From CAWIJJ01 sp963836425 (lineage in GTDB: Bacteria; Acidobacteriota; Terriglobia; Bryobacterales; Bryobacteraceae): a DNA stretch of 64,000 nucleotides. The position numbers were made by a program, and so were the translations under genes. Positions within the stretch are counted from its first letter, which is position 1, and each line of letters starts with the position of its first letter. Positions 39,147-47,407 of the stretch are shown piece after piece. The stretch covers positions 248,001 through 312,000 of the forward strand of contig CAWIJJ010000003.1 in NCBI GenBank assembly GCA_963836425.1. Direction: 5' to 3'. Below the pieces are notes generated by a model. That model did no database searches. It was not told where the DNA came from and saw nothing but the letters and a program-made list of their open reading frames with translations.

Positions 39147-41072
39147 ATGCGAACCCGTCTCCTGTTCCTGTTGATGGTGGTGGCGCTATGCGGCTGCGCC
39201 AACCGCGCGGCGCACGATGCGAAGGCGGCGGCCCCGCTGACGACCGCCGCCGCGCCGCTCCCACCGATCGATCCGCAAAGAGTGCAAGACCAGCAGGATA
39301 TGACATGGGCGGACTACCGTCCGATTCCGGGGACGAACTGGGCGGATCCTACATTGACACCGGCGAAGAAACAGTTCCGCGTGGCGCTGGTGGCGGTGGA
39401 TTTCGCGGACCAGCCGTTCGTCGTGACGTTGCCCAGACACTCGGATCTTTTCGGCAATCCGCAGATCGAGCCGGTGTCGAGGGACGGCGTGCCGCAGTTC
39501 TACGCGGATTTTTTCAATACGCCGTCGGCGCTCAACCACGGGCAGACGATCAACGGGTATTGGATGGAGCAGTCGCGGGGACAGGTGGGGATCGGAAAGA
39601 TCGACGCATACGGGCCGTATCGCATGCCGAAGAACCTGTTTCAGTACGGGCTGAACGAATACGGGCAGGCGGTGGGAGTTCCGCCGGGATTCAAAGCGGA
39701 CGGGCGGCTGGAGCCGGACGCGGACGCGTTGTGGCGGGCGGCGGCGGGCGACCTGCGGTCGAAGTACGACATCATTCTGCGGATCTATGCCGGGTATGAC
39801 GAAACCAGCGTGTGGCAGGAGTTTGGCGAGATGAAGTTTCAGGACCGGGACTCGATTCCGGCGGCGTGGGGCAATCCCGATCCTTCCATGCCGCGCTGGG
39901 TGCCGACGCGCTACGTACCGTGGACCAGTTGGAAGGCGGGACAGATGCAGTGGGGTCTCTCGTCGGTGCGGCAGGGTGAGAGTTCGGGGACGATCACGCA
40001 CGAGATCGTACACTTTGCGTTTCGCGTGGGGGACAACAACAACAATCCTTACGTGCAGCCGTACCGGCGCGCGGGGTCGGGTCCGTGGGACATCATGGAC
40101 CGGGGTTCGTTCAACGGACCGGGCGGGCCGCATCGCAGGTGGGTGGTGCCGCCGGCGGAAGGCGCGGCGATGCCGGCGGGACTGATGCTGCGCAGCCGGC
40201 TGAAGTTCGGATTTCTGAAAGAAGGAACGGTGTTGACGCTGAGCCGCGAGGGACTGGCCAAGAGCGGCCTGGCGGTGGGGACGGTGAGCGCGCGGTCGGC
40301 GGAACCGGCGGCAGGCAAGCTGGCGGGCATCGTGGTGAACCTGGACGGCGCCGCGCCGCAGGACCGGACGCCGGCGGACGATATGAATCAGAACCCGCTC
40401 TCGGCGGGGCGCCCGGTGTTCAACTTCTATTCGATGGAGGTGGTGCAGCGGACCGGTTACGATTCGTTCACGCCGGATAACGGCGTGCTGCTGGCGAAGA
40501 ACAAGAATGCGGAAGGCAACAGCGCGGGCTACAACCTGTTCACGTGGGTGATCGACGCGCATCCGGAGGATATCGGGCAGGTGGATTTCAAGCGGCCGAG
40601 CGGAGAGACGGTGATGCGCACGATTGCCGACTACCGGCAGTTGAACGACGCGCTGTTTCACGCGGGGTTGAATTCGGGAAGCGCGTACGAGTGGGAGGAC
40701 ACGCCCAACAGGCTGCACTTTTACGTGATCGATGTGGAGAAAGACGAGCGCGGGATTCTCTCTTACACGGTAGGGGTGAAGTCGCTGGACGGCGCGGGTC
40801 CGCAGCGGCGGGGAGTGATGCTGAGGGCCGGCGCGAACTGCGACTTCACGCTCACGAACACGGGAGAGGCCGGGGCGGTGGATATTTTCCGGCTGTCGGT
40901 AGAAACGGAGGAACCGGGCGCGGCACAGATCGGCAACGCGCTGGCGGCGGTGAAGGGCGGAGAGTCGCGGGCGGTAGCGGTGCGGGTGCGGCGCGCGGGC
41001 GAGGTGCGGCTGAAGGCGGTATCGGAGAGCGACCCGGCACAGGCGGCAACGGCGGTGTGCAGGGCGCGATGA
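39147..41072 (+). CDS. Lipoprotein with M6-like (immune inhibitor A type) metalloprotease domain
   Basis: 641 residues with a lipoprotein signal (LLMVVALCGC, Cys near residue 18). The central region has a zinc site TITHEIVHFAFRVGD (HExxH) followed by GPWDIMDRGSFNGPGGPHRRW, the M6-family arrangement in which a WDIM/S segment follows the active site. Upstream RVALVAVDFADQPF and FFNTPSALNHGQTINGYWMEQSRG also fit the M6 propeptidase start. The C-terminal 130 residues form a beta-rich domain (LRAGANCDFTLTNTGEAG). Likely an extracytoplasmic protease; substrate unknown. Confidence 0.75.
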   Translation: MRTRLLFLLMVVALCGCANRAAHDAKAAAPLTTAAAPLPPIDPQRVQDQQDMTWADYRPIPGTNWADPTLTPAKKQFRVALVAVDFADQPFVVTLPRHSDLFGNPQIEPVSRDGVPQFYADFFNTPSALNHGQTINGYWMEQSRGQVGIGKIDAYGPYRMPKNLFQYGLNEYGQAVGVPPGFKADGRLEPDADALWRAAAGDLRSKYDIILRIYAGYDETSVWQEFGEMKFQDRDSIPAAWGNPDPSMPRWVPTRYVPWTSWKAGQMQWGLSSVRQGESSGTITHEIVHFAFRVGDNNNNPYVQPYRRAGSGPWDIMDRGSFNGPGGPHRRWVVPPAEGAAMPAGLMLRSRLKFGFLKEGTVLTLSREGLAKSGLAVGTVSARSAEPAAGKLAGIVVNLDGAAPQDRTPADDMNQNPLSAGRPVFNFYSMEVVQRTGYDSFTPDNGVLLAKNKNAEGNSAGYNLFTWVIDAHPEDIGQVDFKRPSGETVMRTIADYRQLNDALFHAGLNSGSAYEWEDTPNRLHFYVIDVEKDERGILSYTVGVKSLDGAGPQRRGVMLRAGANCDFTLTNTGEAGAVDIFRLSVETEEPGAAQIGNALAAVKGGESRAVAVRVRRAGEVRLKAVSESDPAQAATAVCRAR

Positions 41073-41083
41073 AGGGCGGTGGG

Positions 41084-42034
41084 CTACGTCGCGAGGCCGG
41101 GAACTCCACCGAGGGTGCGGGCGAGGCGGACGGCGCGGAGGATAGCTTCTGCGACGGCTTCGGCGGCGGCGGCGCCGAGCACATTGAGGTCGCCGTCGAG
41201 CGTGCCCAGCGAGAGAGCGAAGGTGATGTCGCCATCGAACATGGTATTGACCGGATAGATGGTGCGGGCGATGCCGAGTGAGGCCTGCTGTGCGAGTTTC
41301 TGCGCCTGCACTTTGGTAAGACGGGCGTTGGTGGCGACGACGGCCAGGGTCGTATTGAAGCGGCCGGCGGGGGCGGAGGGGCCGCGCTTCATCTGCTCTT
41401 CGGTATTGACGAACTCGCGGCTATCGGGCGATGTGCGGGCGCCGGCGAGGATCTTGCCGGTGGCGGGATCGCGAACGTCGCCGAACGCGTTCACCGCGAC
41501 GAGACTCGAAACGATGAGCCCGCCGGGGAGGGCGACCGTGAAGGAGCCGATGCCGGATTTCATGGCCTGGCGGATGCCGTTGAGCTTGCCGACCGTAGCT
41601 CCGGTGCCCGCGCCGACGCAGCCTTCGACGACGGCGGCGTCAGTGGCTGCGGCAGCGGCGGCTTCGCCCATCGCGAGAGTGGGACGCACGTTCGCTTTGC
41701 CGATGCCGAGATCGTAGAGGATGGCGGCGGGCACGATGGGGACTTTGGCGGCGCCGGTGGCATAGCCTGCGCCGCGACTCTCCAGGTAGCGGCGCACTCC
41801 GGATGCGGCCTCGAGGCCGAAGGCGCTGCCGCCGGCGAGCAGGATGCCGTGCGCGTGCGGGGTGATGTGGCCCGGGTCGAGAACGGGCGTTTCTTCGGTG
41901 CCGGTGGCCGATCCGCGAATATCGAAGCCGCCGACGGCGCCGGCCTCGCACAGGATCGCCGTGCATCCGGTGATCGCCTCATAGTCGGAGATGTGTCCGA
42001 CCTTGATACCGGGGATGTCGGTAAGTCCTTTCAC
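41084..42034 (-). CDS. P1 family (S58, DmpA-like) aminopeptidase
   Basis: 316 residues. LTDIPGIKVGHISD at the start, GCTAILCEAGAVGGFDIRG, LLAGGSAFGLEAASGV, KVPIVPAAILYDL and GAGTGATVGK are typical. The self-cleavage/N-terminal nucleophile region is FNTTLAVVATNARLTK, where cleavage before Thr would give the two chains of the mature enzyme. Members act as beta-peptidyl or D/L-aminopeptidases. No signal peptide. Convergent with the M6-like lipoprotein gene and divergent from the MCE operon. Confidence 0.92.
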   Translation of the reverse strand: MKGLTDIPGIKVGHISDYEAITGCTAILCEAGAVGGFDIRGSATGTEETPVLDPGHITPHAHGILLAGGSAFGLEAASGVRRYLESRGAGYATGAAKVPIVPAAILYDLGIGKANVRPTLAMGEAAAAAATDAAVVEGCVGAGTGATVGKLNGIRQAMKSGIGSFTVALPGGLIVSSLVAVNAFGDVRDPATGKILAGARTSPDSREFVNTEEQMKRGPSAPAGRFNTTLAVVATNARLTKVQAQKLAQQASLGIARTIYPVNTMFDGDITFALSLGTLDGDLNVLGAAAAEAVAEAILRAVRLARTLGGVPGLAT

Positions 42035-42052
42035 GTCGGCGTTTACCTTAGT

Positions 42053-42847
42053 ATGGTAGCATCGAGGTTCGGGGAATCGTCCTACTTGCTCGATCTGCTG
42101 AAAGAACCTGTTCTCGCGGTACAGGAGTTCTTCTTACTCACGGGCAGAGCGCTTCGGAATATCTTCCGCAGTCCGCACTACACCGACGACATCGCGCTTC
42201 AGATGGACACGATCGGGGTGGGCAGCCTGGCGATTGTGGCGATCACCGGATTCTTCAGCGGCGCGGTGATGGCGCTGCAAATGTCGCGGGCGCTGGCTAC
42301 ATACGGGCAGGTCGGGCGTACGGGAACGCTGGTTTCGCTGACGCTGGTGCGCGAACTGGGGCCGGTGCTGACGGCGCTGATGGTTGCGGGGCGCAACGCG
42401 TCCGGCATCGCCAGCGAACTCGGGTCCATGAAGGTGACCGAGCAGATCGACGCGATGCGCGCGCTCGGCACCGATCCGGTTCAAAAGCTGGTGACGCCGC
42501 GGCTGATTGCGACGTCGGTGATGCTGCCGCTGCTGACCATCATTTCCAATTTCGTGGGGATGTTCGGCGGCTTCATCATCGCGTACTTCTTCCTGGCGCT
42601 GACGCCGAAGCAGTACTGGACGACGGTGTGGCAGGCGCTGGTGTGGAACGACGTGGCGCAGGGGCTGTTGAAGCCGCTGATCTTCGCGCTGGTGATTTCG
42701 ATGATCGGGTGCTATTACGGACTGCGCACGACGGGCGGCACGCAGGGTGTGGGCCGGTCGACGACGCAGGCGGTGGTGGCCGCCACGGTGCTTATCTTCA
42801 TTCTGGATCTGTTGATCACCAAGATTTTCGTCAGCCAGGCTTCGTGA
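42053..42847 (+). CDS. MCE-type ABC transporter permease (MlaE family)
   Basis: 264 residues from ATG 42053; the frame is open upstream but that part is antisense to the P1 peptidase gene. Hydrophobic segments with MlaE signature sequences: IGVGSLAIVAITGFFSGAVMALQ, TLVRELGPVLTALMVAGRNASGIASELGSMKVTEQIDAM and GYYGLRTTGGTQGVGRSTT (quoted in part). It is the inner-membrane permease of a lipid transport complex. There is no obvious Shine-Dalgarno. Its TGA overlaps the ATG of the ATPase gene (TGATG). Confidence 0.92.
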   Translation: MVASRFGESSYLLDLLKEPVLAVQEFFLLTGRALRNIFRSPHYTDDIALQMDTIGVGSLAIVAITGFFSGAVMALQMSRALATYGQVGRTGTLVSLTLVRELGPVLTALMVAGRNASGIASELGSMKVTEQIDAMRALGTDPVQKLVTPRLIATSVMLPLLTIISNFVGMFGGFIIAYFFLALTPKQYWTTVWQALVWNDVAQGLLKPLIFALVISMIGCYYGLRTTGGTQGVGRSTTQAVVAATVLIFILDLLITKIFVSQAS

Positions 42848-43671
42848 TGCCAGAGGAAACCAAACCGCCGGTCCTGCGCTTCGATCACGTTACCGTGACG
42901 TTCGACGGGCAGGACGTGCTCGCGGATGTTTCCTTCGAAGCGGTGGAGAGCGAATCGCGGGTAATTCTGGGCGCTGCGGGAAGCGGCAAGACGGTGCTGC
43001 TGAAGACGGCGCTCGGCCTGATCAAGCCGGACGAAGGCAAAGTGTTCGCTTTCGGACGCGATCTCACCGCGATGAGCGAGCGCGAGTTGTTCGACATCCG
43101 CAGCAAGATCGGCATGCTGTTTCAGGAGAGCGCGCTGTTCGACTCGCTGAATATCGAGGAGAACGTGGCCTATCCATTGCTCAACCAGCGCTCGATACGG
43201 TGTCCGCAGGAAGAGGTGCATCCGCGGGTGGTGCAGGCGCTCGAGTTCGTGGAACTGGGGGGAACGCTCGAAAAATTTCCGAGTGAACTGTCGGGCGGCA
43301 TGCGGCGGCGCGCCGCCATCGCGCGTGCCGTGGTGACGGGACCGCCGCTGATCCTTTACGATTCGCCCACCGCGGGCCTGGACCCGATCACGGCGCACAC
43401 CATCATGCTGCTGCTCATCAAAGAGCGCGATATCAGCCATACGACGACGCTGATGGTGACGCATCGATACCAGGACGGAAACCTGGTGGCGAATTTCCGC
43501 TACAATTCGGAACAAGGGCGGCTGGAGCCGGCCCAAAACGGAACAGGCCAACGGGCACGCACGACATTCATGGTTCTGCGAGAAGGCCGGCTGATCTTCG
43601 AAGGCGATCAGGACCGGCTGGAATCCTCTGACGATTCATACGTAAAGAAGTTCGTGAAGCAACGGGAATAA
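42847..43671 (+). CDS. MCE-type ABC transporter ATPase (MlaF family) lacking the catalytic Glu
   Basis: 274 residues. Walker A GAAGSGKT at 43-50, Q-loop FQES, signature LSGGMRRRAAIARA at 148-161 and switch His206 in MVTH are present. The Walker B reads LILYDSPTAGLDP: Asp172 is followed by Ser173 where nearly all ABC ATPases, including MlaF, have the catalytic Glu. Phospholipid transport between membranes is the expected role. A C-terminal segment (215-274) contains an insert (YNSEQGRLEPAQNGTGQR) before TFMVLREGRLIFEGD. Coupled to the permease gene upstream and 4 bases before the MCE gene. Confidence 0.92.
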   Translation: MPEETKPPVLRFDHVTVTFDGQDVLADVSFEAVESESRVILGAAGSGKTVLLKTALGLIKPDEGKVFAFGRDLTAMSERELFDIRSKIGMLFQESALFDSLNIEENVAYPLLNQRSIRCPQEEVHPRVVQALEFVELGGTLEKFPSELSGGMRRRAAIARAVVTGPPLILYDSPTAGLDPITAHTIMLLLIKERDISHTTTLMVTHRYQDGNLVANFRYNSEQGRLEPAQNGTGQRARTTFMVLREGRLIFEGDQDRLESSDDSYVKKFVKQRE

Positions 43672-43675
43672 GACA

Positions 43676-44749
43676 ATGCCGGAGCGCGGGAAAGTACGGT
43701 GGTCGCAGTTAAAAGTCGGACTGATTGGGCTTACCGCGTTCATTATTCTTTTCGTCTTGATCTTTCTGCTCACCAGCTCAAAAGGCATTTTCCAGAGGAA
43801 TGTGTCGCTACGCACTTATATGGACGACGCTTCCGGGATGCAGGACGGCACGCCGGTGCGGCTGAACGGAATCACCATCGGATACCTGGACAACCTGCGG
43901 CTGGTACCGACGACGGACCCTCGCCGCAATGTCGAATTCAACATGAAAGTGCAGGAGAATTACCTGTCCAGTATCCCGGTGGATTCGGTGGCGGCGATCA
44001 GCGCGGCCAACCTGCTGGGCGACAAGTTCATCAACATCACGCGGGGGCAGGAGAAGCGCACGGTGCAGCCGGGGGCGGAACTGAAGAGTTTGCAGGGGCA
44101 GGATATTCCGGAGCTGATGGCGGCGAGCGCCAACCTGCTGGAATCGTTTCAGACGATCGTGAACCGGGTGGACAACCTGCTGGCGAGCGTGGAAGCGGGT
44201 AAGGGCAACATCGGGCTGTTCCTGAAAGATCGCGAACTTTACGACAGGCTGAACGGCATCGCCTCGGAGGGCCAGAAACTGCTGGCCGAAGTGCGGACCG
44301 GAAACGGCACTGTCAGCAAACTGCTCAACGACGACTCGCTGTACAACGAGATCCGCGCGCCGATCAAACGGATCGACGCGATTCTGGCGGACCTGCAAAA
44401 CGGACAGGGGACGGCGGGCAAGCTGATGAAGGATCCGGCCCTTTACGACGATGCGCGCGGCACCATCACGGAGATTCGCAGCCTGATCGCGGACCTGAAC
44501 GCGGGCAAAGGCACGGCGGGCAAACTGCTCAAGGACGACCAGTTGCACCAGAGGCTGGACCAGTTGATCGTGCGGTTCAACACGACGGTGGATCGCATCA
44601 ACTCGGGCCAGGGGACGCTGGGGCAACTGATGACGAATCCACAGCTCTACGAAGCCATGACCGGGGCCACGCGGGAATTCCAGTCGCTCGCCAGGGACAT
44701 GCGGGCGAATCCAAAGAAATTCCTCAGCATCAGGCTGACACTGTTTTGA
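43676..44749 (+). CDS. MCE (MlaD-like) substrate-binding protein with five 34-residue repeats
   Basis: 357 residues. Single N-terminal transmembrane helix (about 14-33), MCE domain about 42-135 (YMDDASGMQDGTPVRLNGI, NLLGDKFINIT), then a C-terminal tail with five repeats of pattern GxGTxxKLLxDxxLY beginning at residues 175, 209, 243, 277 and 311, an exact period of 34. The predicted helices of the tail would form a long rod or barrel across the periplasm, as in YebT/PqiB-like or long-tailed MCE proteins. The stop overlaps the TTG start of the deacetylase gene. Confidence 0.92.
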   Translation: MPERGKVRWSQLKVGLIGLTAFIILFVLIFLLTSSKGIFQRNVSLRTYMDDASGMQDGTPVRLNGITIGYLDNLRLVPTTDPRRNVEFNMKVQENYLSSIPVDSVAAISAANLLGDKFINITRGQEKRTVQPGAELKSLQGQDIPELMAASANLLESFQTIVNRVDNLLASVEAGKGNIGLFLKDRELYDRLNGIASEGQKLLAEVRTGNGTVSKLLNDDSLYNEIRAPIKRIDAILADLQNGQGTAGKLMKDPALYDDARGTITEIRSLIADLNAGKGTAGKLLKDDQLHQRLDQLIVRFNTTVDRINSGQGTLGQLMTNPQLYEAMTGATREFQSLARDMRANPKKFLSIRLTLF

Positions 44750-45576
44750 CGGGGCGGAAACTGCTGGCGGTGAACGCCGACGATTTCGGGTTCACGCCGG
44801 ACGTCAACCAGGGAATCGTCGAGGCGCACCTGGGAGGCATTCTGACCTCGACCACGCTGATGGCGAACGGCGGCGCTTTCGACGACGCAGTGCGGCTGGC
44901 GCGGCAGACGCCATCGCTGGACGTGGGATGTCACCTGGTGCTGGTGGGCGGGAAGTCGCTGGTGAGCGGCCGGCCGTTTCCGAAGACCGTGTCCAAACTG
45001 GTGATGGCGCTGGCCCGCCGCGAGATCCGGCCTTACGAGGAGGCGGCGGCGCAGGTGCGTCGAATCATGGATGCGGGCATCCGGCCGAGCCACATCGATT
45101 CGCACAAGCATACGCACCTGGCCCCTCCAGTGTTGGAAGCGGTGGCGCGGGTTTCCGAAGAGTTCGGAATTTCGTGGGTGCGGCGTCCGTTCGATTTTCC
45201 GCTGTACTCATTGACCGGCGTGGTGCCGCGAATGAAGCGGCTGACCAGCCAGGCGATGGGGTTAATGCGGCGGCGCTTCCACCGGGTTCTGGAACGCCAC
45301 GGCTGCCGCACCACGGATCATTTCGCGGGATTTCAGATCACAGGCCGCTTCCAGACCGAGCAACTCTCGGCGCTGCTGGACCTGGTGCCGGAGGGCACGA
45401 CCGAGCTGATGTGCCATCCCGGGCGCTGCGGGGAAGCGCTGCTCGCCGCCGCTACGCGGCTCAAGGAAAGCCGCGAGGCGGAACTCCGGGCGCTGATGTC
45501 GAACGAGGCGCGGGAGGCGCTCCGGCGCAACCGCATCGAACTGGTGAATTTCGGCGCGCTCGCGGCGTCGCGCTGA
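44746..45576 (+). CDS. ChbG/HpnK family carbohydrate deacetylase
   Basis: 276 residues. LLAVNADDFGFTPDVNQGI holds the Asp-Asp metal site, SLDVGCHLVL a His, and DSHKHTHLAPPVLEAV the His/His pair; ELMCHPG near 225 is also conserved. This is the YdjC/HpnK fold (deacetylation of N-acetyl sugars; HpnK is implicated in hopanoid modification). The TTG start at 44746 overlaps the MCE gene's TGA, which ties it to the lipid transport operon and favours a lipid-linked or envelope glycan substrate. Neither is proved. Confidence 0.88.
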   Translation: MTGRKLLAVNADDFGFTPDVNQGIVEAHLGGILTSTTLMANGGAFDDAVRLARQTPSLDVGCHLVLVGGKSLVSGRPFPKTVSKLVMALARREIRPYEEAAAQVRRIMDAGIRPSHIDSHKHTHLAPPVLEAVARVSEEFGISWVRRPFDFPLYSLTGVVPRMKRLTSQAMGLMRRRFHRVLERHGCRTTDHFAGFQITGRFQTEQLSALLDLVPEGTTELMCHPGRCGEALLAAATRLKESREAELRALMSNEAREALRRNRIELVNFGALAASR

Positions 45577-45628
45577 ACCTTTGCCTTCCGGACGTGCAGA
45601 TGCAGCTTTGGCGTCCGGTGAAAGGCCG

Positions 45629-47188
45629 TCAGAACTTCATCTCCCAACCTTTGCGAATGGACGGGCGCAAGTATTTGTTCGCCTCCGCGTTATCGAAACG
45701 CATGTTCTTGGCGTCCCACATCAGCTTGGTGTTCGGAACATGCAGCGCAACGGCTCCGAGGATCAGCCATTCAATGTACGGCACAGCGATATCGAAATTG
45801 GAGCAGCCCGCCTGGCCGCCCTTGCAGGCGCGCACCCAGTCCTGCTGGTGGCTGACGGAACGCGGCAGGATCTGCGGCGGCAGTTTGTATTCCGCCCAGC
45901 GGGACGCAGGCAAGAGCCAGACACCCTCTCCGCGATCGCAGGTTGCCATGTAGCCCTTGTCGCCGACGAAGAGCGCGCCGTTACCCGGGACTCTCGTGCG
46001 GTCCACGGGTCCGGAAGGACCTCCGAATCCGCGACCGGCGATCCCGGCCGGTGCGCCCGCCCGAGTTCCTTGCGCCGCCCCTGGAGTTGCTGCCGGCATT
46101 CCCGCGCGTCCGCCGCCCGGCATCATGCCACGTTCCCGCGCCGGTTCGGGCGGCGCGTAGCGGCCCCGTTCGACAAGGTTATTGCCTCGGGGCAGCAGTC
46201 GCTCGTCCTCGGCCATGCCGTCTGGATATGATATGTCGCCTCTCAGATTCTGGTACACGTTCACGGTTACCGCCGGCATGCCCGCGCGTTCGGGAAACTC
46301 ATACCGGAGATGCGAGTTGGTGGGCCAGGTCCATTTACTGACTCCTCGAATCTCGACGCACTCGACGCTGGTGGGAGAAGCTTCGCTCAAGCGCAGCGCC
46401 AGATTAGCCGGACCCAGGCAGTGGACCAGCCAGTCTCCCAAAGACCCGCCGGTGCCGAAATCCAGATAAGCCCGCCAGAGTCGAAACTCATTTTGGTTAT
46501 AAGGGCGTAAGGCGGCGGTTGCCAGCCAGAGATCCCAATCGAGACCCTCGGGTATCGGCTGCTCGGGCGGCTCGCTCTGGACATTGTCCCCGCCGATGTA
46601 GATGCCGCCCGTCCACGCGTGGAGCTCTTTCACGGTTCCGATATCGCCCGACCACAAGATCTCGGCCGCGGTTCTCGTGCCTTCGTGCGAGTATCCCTGG
46701 TTACCCATCTGGGTGGCGACCTTGTATTTTCTGGCCGCGTCGCGGAGGAGGCGGGCTTCCCAGACGGTGCGGGTAAGCGGCTTCTCGCAGTAAACATGCT
46801 TGCCGTGCTGCATTGCTGCCAGCGCGATAGCGGCATGGCTGTGGTCGGGGGTTCCGATCACTACGGCGTCGATGTTCGAGCCTTCCGTCTCGAGCATCTT
46901 GCGAAAGTCCTTGTAACGCTTGGCCTTCTCATATCGCTGGAACGTCCTCGCCGCGTACCCATCGTGCACGTCGCAGAGAGCCACGATGTTTTCGCTGGTG
47001 GCGACCGTATTGATGTCCTCGCCGCCGCGCCCGCCGATGCCGATGCCGGCCACATTCAACTTGTCCAGCACGGACTTAAATCCAGCCGCCTTCAGCGACT
47101 GGGCTGAGCCGAAGCCTCCCAAAGGGACAGCGCCGGCTAATAAGCTGCCAAAAAAGAAATGCCGTCTGGACACTCGGGTGTCACTCAT
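45629..47188 (-). CDS. Tat-exported Gfo/Idh/MocA family oxidoreductase
   Basis: 519 residues from ATG 47188 (GAGGAG four bases upstream). Tat-type signal SRRHFFFGSLLAGAVPLGG, then the Rossmann motif VAGIGIGGRGG, ALCDVHDGY, VVIGTPDHSHAAIA and CEKPLTRTVWEARLL, which identify the family. A Gly/Ala/Pro/Met-rich insert (about 335-380, GGGRAGMPAATPGAAQG) interrupts the C-terminal domain, before SHQQDWVRACKGGQ and the C-terminal end. Probably acts on a sugar or sugar derivative in the periplasm with tightly bound NAD(P). Convergent with the deacetylase gene. Confidence 0.9.
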   Translation of the reverse strand: MSDTRVSRRHFFFGSLLAGAVPLGGFGSAQSLKAAGFKSVLDKLNVAGIGIGGRGGEDINTVATSENIVALCDVHDGYAARTFQRYEKAKRYKDFRKMLETEGSNIDAVVIGTPDHSHAAIALAAMQHGKHVYCEKPLTRTVWEARLLRDAARKYKVATQMGNQGYSHEGTRTAAEILWSGDIGTVKELHAWTGGIYIGGDNVQSEPPEQPIPEGLDWDLWLATAALRPYNQNEFRLWRAYLDFGTGGSLGDWLVHCLGPANLALRLSEASPTSVECVEIRGVSKWTWPTNSHLRYEFPERAGMPAVTVNVYQNLRGDISYPDGMAEDERLLPRGNNLVERGRYAPPEPARERGMMPGGGRAGMPAATPGAAQGTRAGAPAGIAGRGFGGPSGPVDRTRVPGNGALFVGDKGYMATCDRGEGVWLLPASRWAEYKLPPQILPRSVSHQQDWVRACKGGQAGCSNFDIAVPYIEWLILGAVALHVPNTKLMWDAKNMRFDNAEANKYLRPSIRKGWEMKF

Positions 47189-47212
47189 GAAACTCCTCCT
47201 CAACTTAAGCCA

Positions 47213-47236
47213 AGCTATCAGCTATCAGCTATCAGG
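47213..47236. repeat. Triple AGCTATC tandem repeat
   Basis: Three head-to-tail copies of a 7-base unit just upstream of the Gfo/Idh/MocA gene start. Too short for a function to be assigned; it may affect promoter spacing. Confidence 0.5.
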
Positions 47237-47358
47237 CTAAACCGGATTGGCTGATCGCTAATGGCTAAAAGCCTCCAGCGAAACCGTAATTGCGAAACGA
47301 TGTACTCAGCTAAATCCGCGATTGGCCATCGGTTTTCCAGTGGCCTTTCGAAGTACGC

Positions 47359-47384
47359 TGGGGCGGGCCAGCCGGCCCACCCCA
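47359..47384 (-). terminator. GC-rich hairpin after the Oar-like receptor gene
   Basis: tggggcgggcc and ggcccacccca pair over 11 positions with one mismatch around a 4-base loop, 24 bases after the receptor stop on the minus strand. No clear T-run, so a Rho-assisted or GC-type terminator. Confidence 0.5.
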
Positions 47385-47407
47385 GTCTCCACAACGGAAG
47401 GCTTTGG

